Assembly: GCF_030317105.1 (NCBI RefSeq)
Contig: NZ_JASZYG010000001.1
Location: forward strand, 62,001-126,000
Direction of reading: 5' to 3'
DNA length: 64,000 nt
Source: Variovorax brevis
GTDB taxonomy: Bacteria; Pseudomonadota; Gammaproteobacteria; Burkholderiales; Burkholderiaceae_C
The position numbers and the translations under genes are program-made. Positions within the stretch are counted from its first letter, which is position 1. The number at the start of each line of letters is the position of its first letter. Below the pieces are notes generated by a model. The model made no database searches and was not told where the DNA came from. It saw only the letters and a program-made list of their open reading frames with translations. This document shows positions 8,153 to 17,123 of the stretch, in pieces.

Positions 8153-9712
8153 ATGAACACCGTACCCTGCAAGCACTTCGCCGCCACGGCACTCGCCGCC
8201 GCGCTGGCCATCGTCAGCCCGCTCACCTTCGCCGACGCGCCGCCGACGCCCGGCTTCAACACCCCGATCCCCGCCAAAATCATGACGCCCGACACGGTGC
8301 AAACGCGCTTGGGGACGCTCAAGTTCGTCGACGGCGTGCCCACCGCCGAGACCGCCGAGAAGGCCTACGGCAACCTGGACTTCCTGCGCGGCGTCGAGGT
8401 CTTCCTCAACTTTATCCCGGCGGCCTCGATGGAGGCGATCCGCGAAGGCCAAGCCGGGCTGGGTGCCGTCAAGAGCCACCAAGCCCTCATCTTCGACCAG
8501 TTGCTCGACTCCAATCCGCTGCTGCTCACCGGCAACACCGACACCGTCTATTGCCTGGCCATGCTGGATCTGCAGGCCGACGGCCCGACCGTGGTCGAGG
8601 TCCCGCCCGGCAGCGGCCCCGGCACGGTGAACGATGCGCTGTTCCGCTTCGTCGTCGACATGGGCGGACCGGGCCCCGACCGGGGGCAGGGCGGCAAGTA
8701 CCTGATCGTGCCCACGGACTACAAGGGCGCCTTGCCCAAGTCGAAGGAGGAGGGCGGCGACTACTACATTGCGCGTTCGCCCTCGTCCGTGAACCTGCTG
8801 GTGCTGCGCGGCTTCCTGAAGGATGGCAAGCCCGACGCCGCGTCGAAGCAGTTCCGCGACGGCATCAAGATCTACGCGCTGGACAAGGCGGCCAATCCGC
8901 CGCCGATGCAGTTCATCAACGCTTCGAAGGTGCCCTACAACACGGTGCACGCCAACGACATCGATTTCTACCGCGAGGTGGACAGCATGATCCAGAAGGA
9001 GCCGCTTGACCTGCTCGACCCGGAGGCGCGCGGTTTGGCAGCGTCCATCGGCATCCGCAAGGGCAAGCCCTTCGCGCCCGACGAACGCATGAAGAAGATC
9101 CTCGCCGAGTCGGCCGCCGTCGGCAATGCCACCGCGCGCTCGATCTTCTTCCGCAACCGCGACGCGCGCGCCGCCAAGTTCCAGGGCAGCCACTGGACCG
9201 ACGGCTTCGTCGGCAGCGACTACCGCTGGCTCGACGTGGATGGCGTGTCCGGCCGCAACCTGGATGCCCGCACCAACTTCTTCTACATCGCCGTCGTCAA
9301 CACGCCGGCCATGAGCGCAAAGCTGGTAGGCCGTGGCTCGCAATACGCGATGAATGCGATGGACAGCACCGGCAAGCCCTTCGACGGCGCCAAGAGCTAC
9401 CGTCTGCACGTCCCCGCCAACGTCCCGGCCAAGGACTTCTGGTCGGTGGTGCTCTACGACACGCAGACGCGCTCGGAACTGCAGACGAAGCAGCCCTTCC
9501 CCAGCAAGAACAACAAGCGCGACCAGCTTCTGGTCAATGCCGACGGCTCGGTGGACCTGTATTACGGCCCGAAGGCGCCGGCCGGCAAGGAAGCGAACTG
9601 GACGCAGACCGTGCCGGACAAGGGCTGGTTCGCCGTGCTACGCCTCTACGGCCCGCTGGAGCCATGGTTCGAGAAGGCTTGGCGTCCGGGCGAGTTCGAG
9701 GAGCTGAAGTGA
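8153..9712 (+). CDS. secreted DUF1254/DUF1214 protein
   Basis: The product is 519 aa with a signal peptide (hydrophobic ATALAAALAIVSPLTFA). The N-terminal half has DUF1254 features (NTDTVYCLAMLDLQADGPTVVEVP) and the C-terminal third is DUF1214 (ARTNFFYIAVV, FWSVVLYDTQTRSELQ, KGWFAVLRLYGPLEPWF). The truncated gene at 1-594 is a paralogue. Function is not established for the family. The start at 8153 follows AGACAGG; a GTG at 8141 is possible. It is in line with the SDR gene, and a dead copy of the partner membrane gene overlaps its stop codon. Confidence 0.85.
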   Translation: MNTVPCKHFAATALAAALAIVSPLTFADAPPTPGFNTPIPAKIMTPDTVQTRLGTLKFVDGVPTAETAEKAYGNLDFLRGVEVFLNFIPAASMEAIREGQAGLGAVKSHQALIFDQLLDSNPLLLTGNTDTVYCLAMLDLQADGPTVVEVPPGSGPGTVNDALFRFVVDMGGPGPDRGQGGKYLIVPTDYKGALPKSKEEGGDYYIARSPSSVNLLVLRGFLKDGKPDAASKQFRDGIKIYALDKAANPPPMQFINASKVPYNTVHANDIDFYREVDSMIQKEPLDLLDPEARGLAASIGIRKGKPFAPDERMKKILAESAAVGNATARSIFFRNRDARAAKFQGSHWTDGFVGSDYRWLDVDGVSGRNLDARTNFFYIAVVNTPAMSAKLVGRGSQYAMNAMDSTGKPFDGAKSYRLHVPANVPAKDFWSVVLYDTQTRSELQTKQPFPSKNNKRDQLLVNADGSVDLYYGPKAPAGKEANWTQTVPDKGWFAVLRLYGPLEPWFEKAWRPGEFEELK

Positions 9713-9925
9713 TGGCCACCAGCGCAATCGCCGCGATGAGCCTGCGCAGCCGGCCTTCGGTCCTCTCGACCGTCGACCTGGGCTGGAAATTCGTAGCCTC
9801 GGCTTGTTCATCACCGGATTCGTGACCGGCTTTGCGCCCATCCTCCACTACATGACTTGGGCATGATCGGCATCGGCCTGGCCTACCCGGCGGCGGCGCG
9901 GCACGGCACCACCCACTTCGTGGGC
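9712..9925 (+). pseudogene. decayed copy of the membrane protein gene found at 660-1205
   Basis: The ATG at 9712 overlaps the stop of the DUF1254/DUF1214 gene and the frame begins with residues that include STVDLGWKF, matching THADLGWKF in the intact copy. It then loses frame near 9794. The continuation LGLFITGFVTGFAPILHY is in another frame, and after an internal deletion LGMIGIGLAYPAAARHGT appears in a third. It is therefore a pseudogene with at least one frameshift and one deletion. It marks the edge of the accessory region. Confidence 0.8.
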
Positions 9926-10053
9926 CGCGCGAGCGCGGGGCGCTCACAGATGCGCGCTGGCGGCAAGAGTAGAGGTGTGATTCATGTGCGAACTCCAACC
10001 GATGAGAGAATCAGCACGTTGGGCGCGCCCTTGAAGTAACCATCGTCGGGCGC

Positions 10054-10203
10054 TCATTTGGGCTCGACAATCACGTCCACACGCCCTGACTGCACTGCCT
10101 TTTTCAAGATCTCGTGGCCGCGTTCGCTCTGGTCCGCATAGGCTGTGGCGAACTTGGCGATCGCCTTGTCGAAGACGTCGCTCTTGCATAGCTCGCGGAG
10201 AGC
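10054..10203 (-). pseudogene. C-terminal fragment of a DUF2252-like protein
   Basis: The minus-strand frame ending at 10054 reads SDVFDKAIAKFATAYADQSE followed by a short helix and stop, which resembles the end of DUF2252 proteins. Upstream of about 10203 the frame is broken and I cannot follow it. It has no start and is a relic left at the border of the IS1595 insertion. Confidence 0.4.
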
Positions 10204-10314
10204 TTCAAACCGCGGTAGCTAACAGCGCCGGGGCGACGTCAGCTTGTGGATGTACAGCGGTCCTTCCTCTTGCAAGTATGAACGGCGGGTCATGGCCGAT
10301 CCCAGACGAACGGC

Positions 10315-11379
10315 GGCGGTAGCCATCCAACAGTTGCAGTCAAAATTTGGTTGAACGACCTCTCTCACTGCTGCCTTCGTTTGGCCTTCTTTCGCGTCAC
10401 ATTGGCATAGGTGATTGGGTCCGCAACCACGGCTTGCTGGAGCAGTCGATAAAACAACATGCCACGAGACCCTGAAGTGCGGCGGTTGAAGCGAAACGCG
10501 AACTCATTGAGATAAGCATCGAGATGCTGGGGCTGCACAGAGCCATGATGCGTCCCTAATACCCAGCGCTTAACCAACGCCGCGAGTCTGTGCACTCCCG
10601 CCATCGAGACATGAGCTGGCACCGGCGAACCGAGCATCACCGTACGCTGATGGCCATAGCCGAGATCCGGAAGAGTGGCATATGCAGCTGAACCATCGGT
10701 TCGTACTTCAGTGCCCGGCTCGATATTGGCTTCGATGAATGGAATCAAGAATTGCGCCGAACCTCTCGGAATGCTTTGAAGTCGAAGCCGCCCAAACCCT
10801 TTCGGCTCTAGCAGTTCCACCGCTATCGCAACCAGCAATTTGGAGGTGTTGCTCTTTCCTCTGCTCGCTGGGGTTTCCCGGTCAGTGAGGGCCATATAGG
10901 TCTCATCGACTTCGACAACGCCCTTAAGCTTTTCCCGCCCGGGGCGGATCATCGCGCTGCGAAACCGATGCAGCATCGTCCAAGCTGTTTGGTAGCTGCC
11001 CAAGCCCAATACTCGTTGGAGGCCCAACGCGCTAACCCCTTGCTTTTGATTCGTCACGTACCAAGCGGCAGCAAGCCACACTCGCAGGGGAGTGCGAGTT
11101 TTGTCGAAGATGGTGCCCGCTGTGACTGTCGTCTGATGTTGGCAATGCTTGCACATCAAACGAGTGCGGCTAGCTCGGTACGCCTCATCAAGCACACCGC
11201 ATTTGGGACAACTGAATCCGCCGTCCCACCGGAGTTTTTCAAGATAGGCAATGCAATCGTCTTCCGACGAGAACCAATCCAGAAATTCGTTCCAGTTCTT
11301 TGGGTAATCCCTTCCAGCGACCGGCGCCAGACTCATAGCTGATCACCAGCGGACTGTTATGGAGCTAATAGGATACCCC
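10315..11379 (-). mobile_element. IS1595-family insertion sequence
   Basis: One transposase gene fills the element. The right end (11350-11379) reads as GGGGTATCCTATTAGCTCC on the minus strand, and a near copy of this end occurs alone at 17998-18078. The left end near 10315 (GGCGGTAGCC) is only a poor inverted match and no target duplication is visible, so that boundary is approximate. Confidence 0.65.
10365..11336 (-). CDS. IS1595-family (ISXO2-like) transposase
   Basis: The product is 323 aa. It has an N-terminal zinc ribbon with two CxxC pairs (CPKC and CKHC) followed by the ISXO2-type catalytic domain: an acidic residue in [10 protein letters not shown], a second in [10 protein letters not shown], and the late His-rich region [11 protein letters not shown]. 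These are features of IS1595 transposases, which move the element by cut-and-paste. The reading frame is intact. It sits on the 5' side of the broken integron integrase, where an attI site and cassettes would be expected, and may have replaced them. Confidence 0.88.
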   Translation of the reverse strand: MSLAPVAGRDYPKNWNEFLDWFSSEDDCIAYLEKLRWDGGFSCPKCGVLDEAYRASRTRLMCKHCQHQTTVTAGTIFDKTRTPLRVWLAAAWYVTNQKQGVSALGLQRVLGLGSYQTAWTMLHRFRSAMIRPGREKLKGVVEVDETYMALTDRETPASRGKSNTSKLLVAIAVELLEPKGFGRLRLQSIPRGSAQFLIPFIEANIEPGTEVRTDGSAAYATLPDLGYGHQRTVMLGSPVPAHVSMAGVHRLAALVKRWVLGTHHGSVQPQHLDAYLNEFAFRFNRRTSGSRGMLFYRLLQQAVVADPITYANVTRKKAKRRQQ

Positions 11380-11538
11380 ATGTTTTCATCCAGTATGATA
11401 CTGCCGCCTAATACGGTGCCCGAGTACAGGGTCCGGCAACGGTCTGAAGAGCGCCGCGACGTAGGTCATCATGCACGAAGTCTCCGGGAATGGCCCTCCT
11501 CACATGCCGCCAGGGCTCGGCTTTGGCCGTCGGTGGTC

Positions 11539-12417
11539 GTGCGCGAATTGCCGGCGCTGCGCGCTGTTCACCTGCTGGACCAACTGCGCAAGCGCATTCG
11601 GGGCCTTCACTACAGCCCGCGCACGGAAGAGGCATACCTGCATTGGTGCAAGGCCTTCATCCGCTTCCACGGCGGGCGTCACCCGGCGGATATGAGCGCG
11701 GCGGAGGTGGAGGCTTTTCTTCAGCATTTGGCCAGCCAGCGCGGCGTATCGGCGTCCACGCACAACCAAGCCCTGTCGGCTTTAAACTTTCTCTACACGA
11801 AGGTGCTGCAGCTGCCCTGGCTGAACGAGATCGGCGGGCCCAGATCGACGCCTGCCGGTGGTGCTCACCCGCGCGGTGCTGGCGCTGTTGGCCGGCCTCA
11901 GCGGCGAGCACGGCTGGCTGGCGAGGCTGATGTACGGCACGGGCCTGCGCCTAAGCTTGGCGCTGCAGTTGCGGGTGAAAGACTTGGACTTCGGCATGCG
12001 CGCCGTCATCGTGCGCGAGGGGGAGAGTGGCAAGGACAGGGTGGTGATGCTGCCGGAGCGCCTTGTCCAGCCCTTGCGCGAGCAGTTGGCCCGCGCTCGC
12101 TCCATCTGGCAGCAAGACGCCGCCGAGCATCGCAGCGGCGTGGAAATGCCGCACGCGCTGGAGCGAAAGTACCCGCGCGCCGGTTCGGCTTGGGCATGGT
12201 TCTGGGTGTTCCCGCAAGGCCACCATTTGACCGATCCGCTCAGCGGCGTTGTGCGCCGCCACCACGTGTACGACCAAACCTTCCAGCGCGCCTTCAAACG
12301 GGCCGTTCGAGCCGCAGGCATCGACAAGCCTGCCACGCCGCATACCTTGCGTCACGCGTTCGCGACGCATCTACTGCAAACCGGATATGACATTCGCACG
12401 GTGCAGGATCTGCTCGG
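11539..12417 (+). pseudogene. intI: integron integrase intI, 5' part (frameshifted, IS-disrupted)
   Basis: Several stretches are those of integron tyrosine recombinases: [21 protein letters not shown] at the N-terminus, and in a second frame [59 protein letters not shown] and [28 protein letters not shown]...WFWVF lies in the extra domain specific to IntI. The frame shifts near 11848-11855. The coding sequence is cut at 12417 in the middle of DLLGH by the IS21 element and resumes at 15035. A GTG at 11539 or 11533 is the likely start. Confidence 0.9.
12411..12417 (+). repeat. 7-bp target duplication of the IS21 element, left copy
   Basis: TGCTCGG occurs at 12411-12417 and again at 15028-15034, directly flanking the element. 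Removing the element and one copy restores the intI codons for DLLGHADV. Confidence 0.9.
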
Positions 12418-12491
12418 TGGATAGCGTCAAGCAGCATGGCCGGTTAAACGACATTCATCTTGGCCGGTTGGGCAGGGGTGAATGTCGTTTT

Positions 12492-13346
12492 TTATGGGGC
12501 TATCGTTGTCGCTCCTTTGGACTGGTTGTCGTTGTCGCTGGATGATTGACGCCGGCGATTCGTCTTGTCGTTGTCGCGCTGGACTTTCTGTTCCCGGGCA
12601 GCCACCTTGCCGCGGTAACTCTCCACGTTGTTCAGCTCGAAGATCGTCGAGTGATGAACCAGTCGGTCGATGGCAGCCACGGTCATGCCGGCATCCGGGA
12701 ATACGGTGTCCCAACCCGAGAACGGTTGGTTGGCGGTGATAAGGATGCTGCGCCGCTCGTAGCGCTCGGCGATCAGCTCGAACAGCACGCTGGTCTCGGC
12801 CTGGTCCTTCCGAACGTATGAGATGTCGTCAAGAATGAGCAGGTCGTAGCGGTCGAGCTTGGCAAGCGCCTGGGGCAACTGGAGGGTCTGGCGAGCAGTC
12901 TGCAGGCGCTGCACCAACTCGCTGGTGCGCATGTACAGCACGCGTCGGCCGGCCTCGATCAGCGCGTGGCCGATGCCGCACCCGACGTGGCTCTTGCCCA
13001 CGCCTGGGGGACCAAAAATCAAAATGTTGGCTCCCTTCTCGAGCCACGAATCCCCGCTGGCCAGCGCCATGACATGGGCTTTCGACAGCATAGGCACCTC
13101 GGCGAACTCGAAGCTGCTCAGTGTCTTGGTCACATCCAGCCGCGACTCGACGCGATGGCGCTCGATGCGGCGCTTCGCGCGCTCAGCCACTTCGTGTTCC
13201 AGCAAGCCGCCCAGGAAGCGACCTGCTGGCCAGCCCTCCTTGTCCGAGCGCTCCGCAAAGTCCGACCACAGCCTGCCGATCGTCGGCAGGCGCAACTCGT
13301 TGAGCATCAAGGCGTTGCGCCCGGGCTCGAATGCAGCGGCGGTCAT
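12492..13346 (-). CDS. istB: IS21 helper ATPase IstB
   Basis: The product is 284 aa. It has a AAA+ ATPase core with Walker A GPPGVGKS, Walker B LLILDD and the IstB signature around YERRSILITANQPFSGWD. IstB helps IstA select the target and assemble the transposition complex. Its start overlaps the istA stop by four bases (ATGA), the usual coupled arrangement. A hydrophilic C-terminal extension rich in Asn, Asp and Ser follows the core. Confidence 0.93.
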   Translation of the reverse strand: MTAAAFEPGRNALMLNELRLPTIGRLWSDFAERSDKEGWPAGRFLGGLLEHEVAERAKRRIERHRVESRLDVTKTLSSFEFAEVPMLSKAHVMALASGDSWLEKGANILIFGPPGVGKSHVGCGIGHALIEAGRRVLYMRTSELVQRLQTARQTLQLPQALAKLDRYDLLILDDISYVRKDQAETSVLFELIAERYERRSILITANQPFSGWDTVFPDAGMTVAAIDRLVHHSTIFELNNVESYRGKVAAREQKVQRDNDKTNRRRQSSSDNDNQSKGATTIAP

Positions 13347-14902
13347 GCTGGCACCTCTTCCGGCTCGTCTTCGTGTTCGCTCGACAGCAGCGCGTCGTAT
13401 CGGCTCGGCGAGGGCATCGCGATCGTGATCTGCGGCACCTCGGTCTTGCGCGGGGCGAACTCCTCACGCAAGCGCTTCACGTCGGGCAATTCGCCGGCCA
13501 GGCGCAGCGCATCGAGTCGCTCGGCCAACACGCCCTCCACACCGTCGCGAGCGGCCATCTCCAGCAGCGCCACGATGGTCTGGCAGGCTTGACGTCGCGT
13601 CAGCTTCAGGTCGAGTTGCTCCCAGGTGAGGCGGTAGGCCTCGCGCGGGAACAATGCGTCACGGAACAACAAGCCCTTGAATGCCTGGGGCTTGCGCTTG
13701 AGCTCTTCGATGAAATGCCGGTAGTCGATCACCCGGCCGCGGGAGGTGCCGGGCGAGCGCGTGCCGCGCGCAAGCGTCAGGACGAGCGCCCCGGAGAGGT
13801 AGCAATCCAGCCGGTCGCTGTAAAGCCGCACCTTCAGGCGGTGACCGATCAGGCGCGAGGGCGCGCTGTAGAGGATGGCGCGTACGGTGAAGGTGCCACA
13901 GCGCGTCACGCGCGCCTCCTCCTCGACGAAGTCGGTGGTACGCCGCGGGGGCAGATCCTGCAATTGTTCGCGCTCGATGCGAAACGCAGCTGCATTGCGC
14001 CGGTTGCGCCGCATCACGGCTTCACGAACAAACCCCTCATAGGCCAGCCGGTCCTCGAAGTCGCGATGTCCGCGCAGCAGCAGCGCCTGATCGATGGCTT
14101 CCTTCAGGTATCGATGCGAGGACTCGACACTTCCGTTCTCGTGGCTCACGCCTCGGTTGTTGCGCGTGCCCACCATGCCGTAGTGATCCAGCAGCGCCGT
14201 GTAGCGCACGGTGAAATCCTCTTCTTCTGCCAGGTTCTTGAAGGCCGCCGACAGGCTGTCGCTGCGATGCTCCTGCGGCGCGCCGCCAGCTTGCCAGAGG
14301 GCGTTCTGCAAGCCCTTGGACAGAGCCTCGAAGGTCTCGCCACCCTCGACCACTTCGACATGCTCCCAGCGCGAGAACGCCAGAACGAAGTGGTACAGGA
14401 TGTGGACGAAGGGCGCGTTGGAAATCGTGACACGCAAGTCGCCCACGGGGGTGAAGTCCGAGAGACCTTGATGGCCCGGCGCGTGTTCCTGGGGGAAGAA
14501 CACTTCCTTGGGCGGGCCTTGCAAGGCCCGCCACTGACGGATGTGCCGCTGCAGCGTGCGCACCATGCCATCCGGGAAGCGCTCCGGGTGATCGTCCTGG
14601 AGCTTGCGCAGCAGCGTGACGGCCATCAGCTTGGGCGCGTTCTTGAGCAGCGGAACGACCTCCGCGTCCCAGACATCAGCGAATGGATCAGGCCTGGAGC
14701 GCCAGTAGCGCCGCGGGTTTTGCGAGGGTAGCGTCACCGCACTCTCGATGCGTCGCGCGCTGCGCTCGCTGATGCCAGCCTTGGCTGCGGCCAACTCCTG
14801 GGATTTCTTCTTGCGGGTGTTCATATAGAGGCGTACCTGCTGATCGGTGATTCGGGAACCTGACACGGGGGTCGACCTCTTCTTGAGACCTGAACCCGTC
14901 AT
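13343..14902 (-). CDS. istA: IS21 transposase IstA
   Basis: The product is 519 aa. An N-terminal HTH (AAKAGISERSARRIE) is followed by a DDE integrase core: the first Asp lies in QGLSDFTPVGDLRVT, a central segment reads ALWQAGGAPQEHRSDSLS, and the Glu region is RGVSHENGSVESSHRYLK. A beta-barrel/C-terminal region follows. The start used is the first ATG of the frame; starts near the RITDQQVRLYM segment are possible. Full length, no damage seen. Confidence 0.92.
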   Translation of the reverse strand: MTGSGLKKRSTPVSGSRITDQQVRLYMNTRKKKSQELAAAKAGISERSARRIESAVTLPSQNPRRYWRSRPDPFADVWDAEVVPLLKNAPKLMAVTLLRKLQDDHPERFPDGMVRTLQRHIRQWRALQGPPKEVFFPQEHAPGHQGLSDFTPVGDLRVTISNAPFVHILYHFVLAFSRWEHVEVVEGGETFEALSKGLQNALWQAGGAPQEHRSDSLSAAFKNLAEEEDFTVRYTALLDHYGMVGTRNNRGVSHENGSVESSHRYLKEAIDQALLLRGHRDFEDRLAYEGFVREAVMRRNRRNAAAFRIEREQLQDLPPRRTTDFVEEEARVTRCGTFTVRAILYSAPSRLIGHRLKVRLYSDRLDCYLSGALVLTLARGTRSPGTSRGRVIDYRHFIEELKRKPQAFKGLLFRDALFPREAYRLTWEQLDLKLTRRQACQTIVALLEMAARDGVEGVLAERLDALRLAGELPDVKRLREEFAPRKTEVPQITIAMPSPSRYDALLSSEHEDEPEEVPA

Positions 14903-15034
14903 CGTGAACCCCCACCAAACCGGCGCCGCCGGTAGCTCGTCGTCTACGGCGGCTACGCCGCCTTCGACTCCTCACCACCGGCCATCATGCTTGTCGTTCA
15001 GCCGGCCAAGATGAGTGTCGCCGTCCATGCTCGG

Positions 15035-15132
15035 CCACGCCGATGTTCGCCACCACGATGATCTACACGCACGTGTTGAAGGTTGGCAGAGGAGCGGTGC
15101 GCAGCCCTCTGGATTCGATGGCCCTGTTTTAA
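15035..15132 (+). pseudogene. intI: integron integrase intI, 3' end
   Basis: Directly after the right target duplication the sequence encodes HADV, then after one extra base (near 15048) ATTMIYTHVLKVGRGAVRSP and a stop at 15130-15132. This contains the catalytic Tyr (IYTH) of IntI. The one-base frameshift shows that the integrase was damaged independently of the IS21 insertion. Confidence 0.88.
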
Positions 15133-15537
15133 AGCGTCCAACTGCGCAACGTGGCGCCACAAAGCTGCCCGACGGGAATGCCCGGAACTGGCCGCGAGGG
15201 CAAGTTCGTGGTTGTGCTTGACAGCTGACCTTCGGCGCGATTGCGGTGTCGGCCAAGGACTGCTAGTGGTGAGTGTGGCCAACAGCCAGTCCCAGGCCAG
15301 CATCGGTCGTTGGGCCGCGCAAAGCGAAGGACAAGTCAAGACTGGCGAAAGTTCGGTTCTGCCAATTCGCAGGACCGCTCTCCCTAAGTAGCGGAAGAGA
15401 TCTGCGAGGTTGACCGCAGGGCCTGCTCCGAGGCGCTCACTAAGAACGGGACCTGCAGCTATGGCAGATAGTCGCAGCTCCGGTCTGAGCAAAAATCTGG
15501 CACGCTTGGCGAATCTAGGCCACCGCCCAAGAAATCC
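15133..15537. other. 405-bp stretch without a recognisable gene
   Basis: Between the intI end and the nucleotidyltransferase gene I find no convincing coding frame, no IS end and no clear attC-type inverted pair. It probably contains the promoter of the nucleotidyltransferase operon. Confidence 0.4.
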
Positions 15538-16290
15538 ATGGCAGACCAATATCTAGCCGACTTGCTTCAAAAATATCAGGTGAATACGGCCTATACGCAA
15601 GCCGTAGCCGAGCAGCAGATCTATGCGCCCATCGCGCAGTGGGCAGGACCATTTCTGGCCGCAGTGACGTACTCCGGGTCATTGGCGAAGGGTACTGCCA
15701 ATAGCTGCTCGACCGACATGGATCTGTTCATCTCTCTAACCCCTCGAACTCCGGAATCGTTGCAGGGCATCTACGGCAAGCTGTTTCAAGCAGCCCAAGC
15801 GTGGGGCTGGAATCCTCGCCCGCAAAACGTGTCGATAGGGATTACGGTTAAAGGTCTCTCCATCGACTTGGTGCCGGGCCGACAGCAGGAGGGCTATCAG
15901 AACTGGCATTCGCTGTACCACCGGCGCGGCAACACGTGGCGCCAGACAAATGTACAGCTTCACATTCAGGCAGTCAGTCAGTCGGGGCGGGTGAACGAGA
16001 TCCGATTGATGAAGCTGTGGAGGGATCTTGCGGGATTGGAATTTCCTTCCTTCTACTTGGAACTGTGCATCATGGAGGCACTTCGCGGTTGCCGCGTGGG
16101 CCGATTGGCCGAGAATTTCTCGCTTGCCCTCGAGTGGCTGCGAGATGAACTGTCAAGCCATCGCGTCATGGACCCTGCCAATAGCGCAAACTGCATTTCT
16201 GATGATTTGACGCTGGCGGAAAAGCAACTGATCTCTCGGTCGGCTGCCTTTGCCCGATCTCAGCCCTCATATAGCAACTTCGTCTGGTGA
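15538..16290 (+). CDS. CD-NTase-like nucleotidyltransferase
   Basis: The product is 250 aa with a polymerase-beta/OAS-type active site: G47-S48 followed 12 residues later by D60-M-D62 (GSLAKGTANSCSTDMDLF), then the third carboxylate in LSIDLVPG (D110). After it comes a segment like the OAS/CD-NTase helical domain (NTWRQTNVQLHIQAV, EIRLMKLWRD). This order is that of cyclic-oligonucleotide synthases of CBASS systems, though smaller proteins of this fold can have other substrates. The next gene starts six bases after its stop. Cognate signal and effector are unknown; the effector candidate is the DUF6602-like neighbour. Confidence 0.7.
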   Translation: MADQYLADLLQKYQVNTAYTQAVAEQQIYAPIAQWAGPFLAAVTYSGSLAKGTANSCSTDMDLFISLTPRTPESLQGIYGKLFQAAQAWGWNPRPQNVSIGITVKGLSIDLVPGRQQEGYQNWHSLYHRRGNTWRQTNVQLHIQAVSQSGRVNEIRLMKLWRDLAGLEFPSFYLELCIMEALRGCRVGRLAENFSLALEWLRDELSSHRVMDPANSANCISDDLTLAEKQLISRSAAFARSQPSYSNFVW

Positions 16291-16296
16291 AATGAT

Positions 16297-17013
16297 ATGG
16301 CAAATGCCGTGGGTCTAAAGGAGCTGTTTGCTTCCCTTCAGGCGAAGCTAGCTGCTGAACTCCAACTTGCTCGCGCGACCATCGGCCATCCAGGGGACAA
16401 AGGTGGCACGGTGGAAGCAAACTGGCTGACCATGCTACGGCAGCACTTGCCCGAGCGCTACCGCGCCGACAAGGCAACTGTGATTGACAGTCGTGGGCAT
16501 CGCAGTGATTCGATTGACATCGTCATCTACGATCGGCAGTACAGTCACTTAGTGATGCAGCACGAGGGGTTCCGTTACGTGCCCGCGGAAGCGGTCTACG
16601 CTGTCTTCGAGGTTAAGCAAAGCTTGGATAAGGCGCACCTCGAATACGCCGGTGCAAAGGCAGCTTCGGTCCGCGCGCTCTATCGGACGAGTGCAAAAAC
16701 TGTAGACATCCGAGGGGAGACGCCGGCGAAGCCGCCGATTGCCATACTGGCCGGCTTGCTCTGCACGCAGCCTTCCTGGACGCCGCCGTTCGGTGATGCG
16801 TTTGCAGCCGCAATGGCCAAATTGACCGGTGATCATGCGATCGACCTGGGATGTGTTGCCACCGCAGGCGCCTTCCAGGTGCGGAGCGGGGAAATCAAAT
16901 GCAGTGCTCACGAGACGGCGTTGGCGTTCTTTCTCTTCGCACTTCTCAACCGCCTGCAAGAGGTAGGAACGGTTGCGCCCATCGACTTCTTGGCCTATAT
17001 GGAGCACTTGTGA
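16297..17013 (+). CDS. DUF6602-like protein with PD-(D/E)XK-type motif
   Basis: The product is 238 aa. The sequence GDKGGTVEANWLTMLRQHLP, then SDSIDIVIYDRQ with D74, and AVFEVKQSLD with E105-x-K107 gives the order E...D...ExK of the PD-(D/E)XK nuclease fold and resembles the DUF6602 family. The middle and C-terminal parts are helical and unassigned. The start lies six bases behind the nucleotidyltransferase stop, so the two genes are almost certainly co-translated. A nuclease effector switched on by a nucleotide signal is one reading; a nuclease-fold protein without activity is another. A terminator follows at 17053. Confidence 0.6.
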   Translation: MANAVGLKELFASLQAKLAAELQLARATIGHPGDKGGTVEANWLTMLRQHLPERYRADKATVIDSRGHRSDSIDIVIYDRQYSHLVMQHEGFRYVPAEAVYAVFEVKQSLDKAHLEYAGAKAASVRALYRTSAKTVDIRGETPAKPPIAILAGLLCTQPSWTPPFGDAFAAAMAKLTGDHAIDLGCVATAGAFQVRSGEIKCSAHETALAFFLFALLNRLQEVGTVAPIDFLAYMEHL

Positions 17014-17052
17014 TGGCCTGTCCCGTCTTGCCCGCCAACGCCCATAGGAAAG

Positions 17053-17073
17053 ACGCCCCGTTGGGGCGTTTTG
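17053..17073 (+). terminator. Rho-independent terminator
   Basis: A perfect 7-bp stem ACGCCCC-GTT-GGGGCGT is followed by TTTG. It closes the nucleotidyltransferase-DUF6602 operon 40 bases after the stop. Confidence 0.75.
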
Positions 17074-17123
17074 CATTCCGCGCCCTGGTATCTTCGAGCA
17101 AGTACAACGACGGTGGGAAGAGG

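Larger units (their letters stand above)
12418..15027 (-). mobile_element. IS21-family insertion sequence (2610 bp)
   Basis: The ends read TGGATAGCGTCA on the left and TGGACGGCGACA on the right (minus strand). Each end carries two direct copies of a subterminal repeat of the type CATCTTGGCCGGTTGAACGA (left 12435-12474, right about 14977-15014), as is usual for IS21 elements. It encodes IstA and IstB and is flanked by a 7-bp direct repeat. It interrupts intI and appears intact. Confidence 0.92.

Noticed and set aside
11350..11379. Possible attI site because of GTTATGGAGC
   Set aside because: The resemblance to the class 1 attI is short, and the same bases recur at 18053-18078 as the end of an IS1595-type element, which explains them better.
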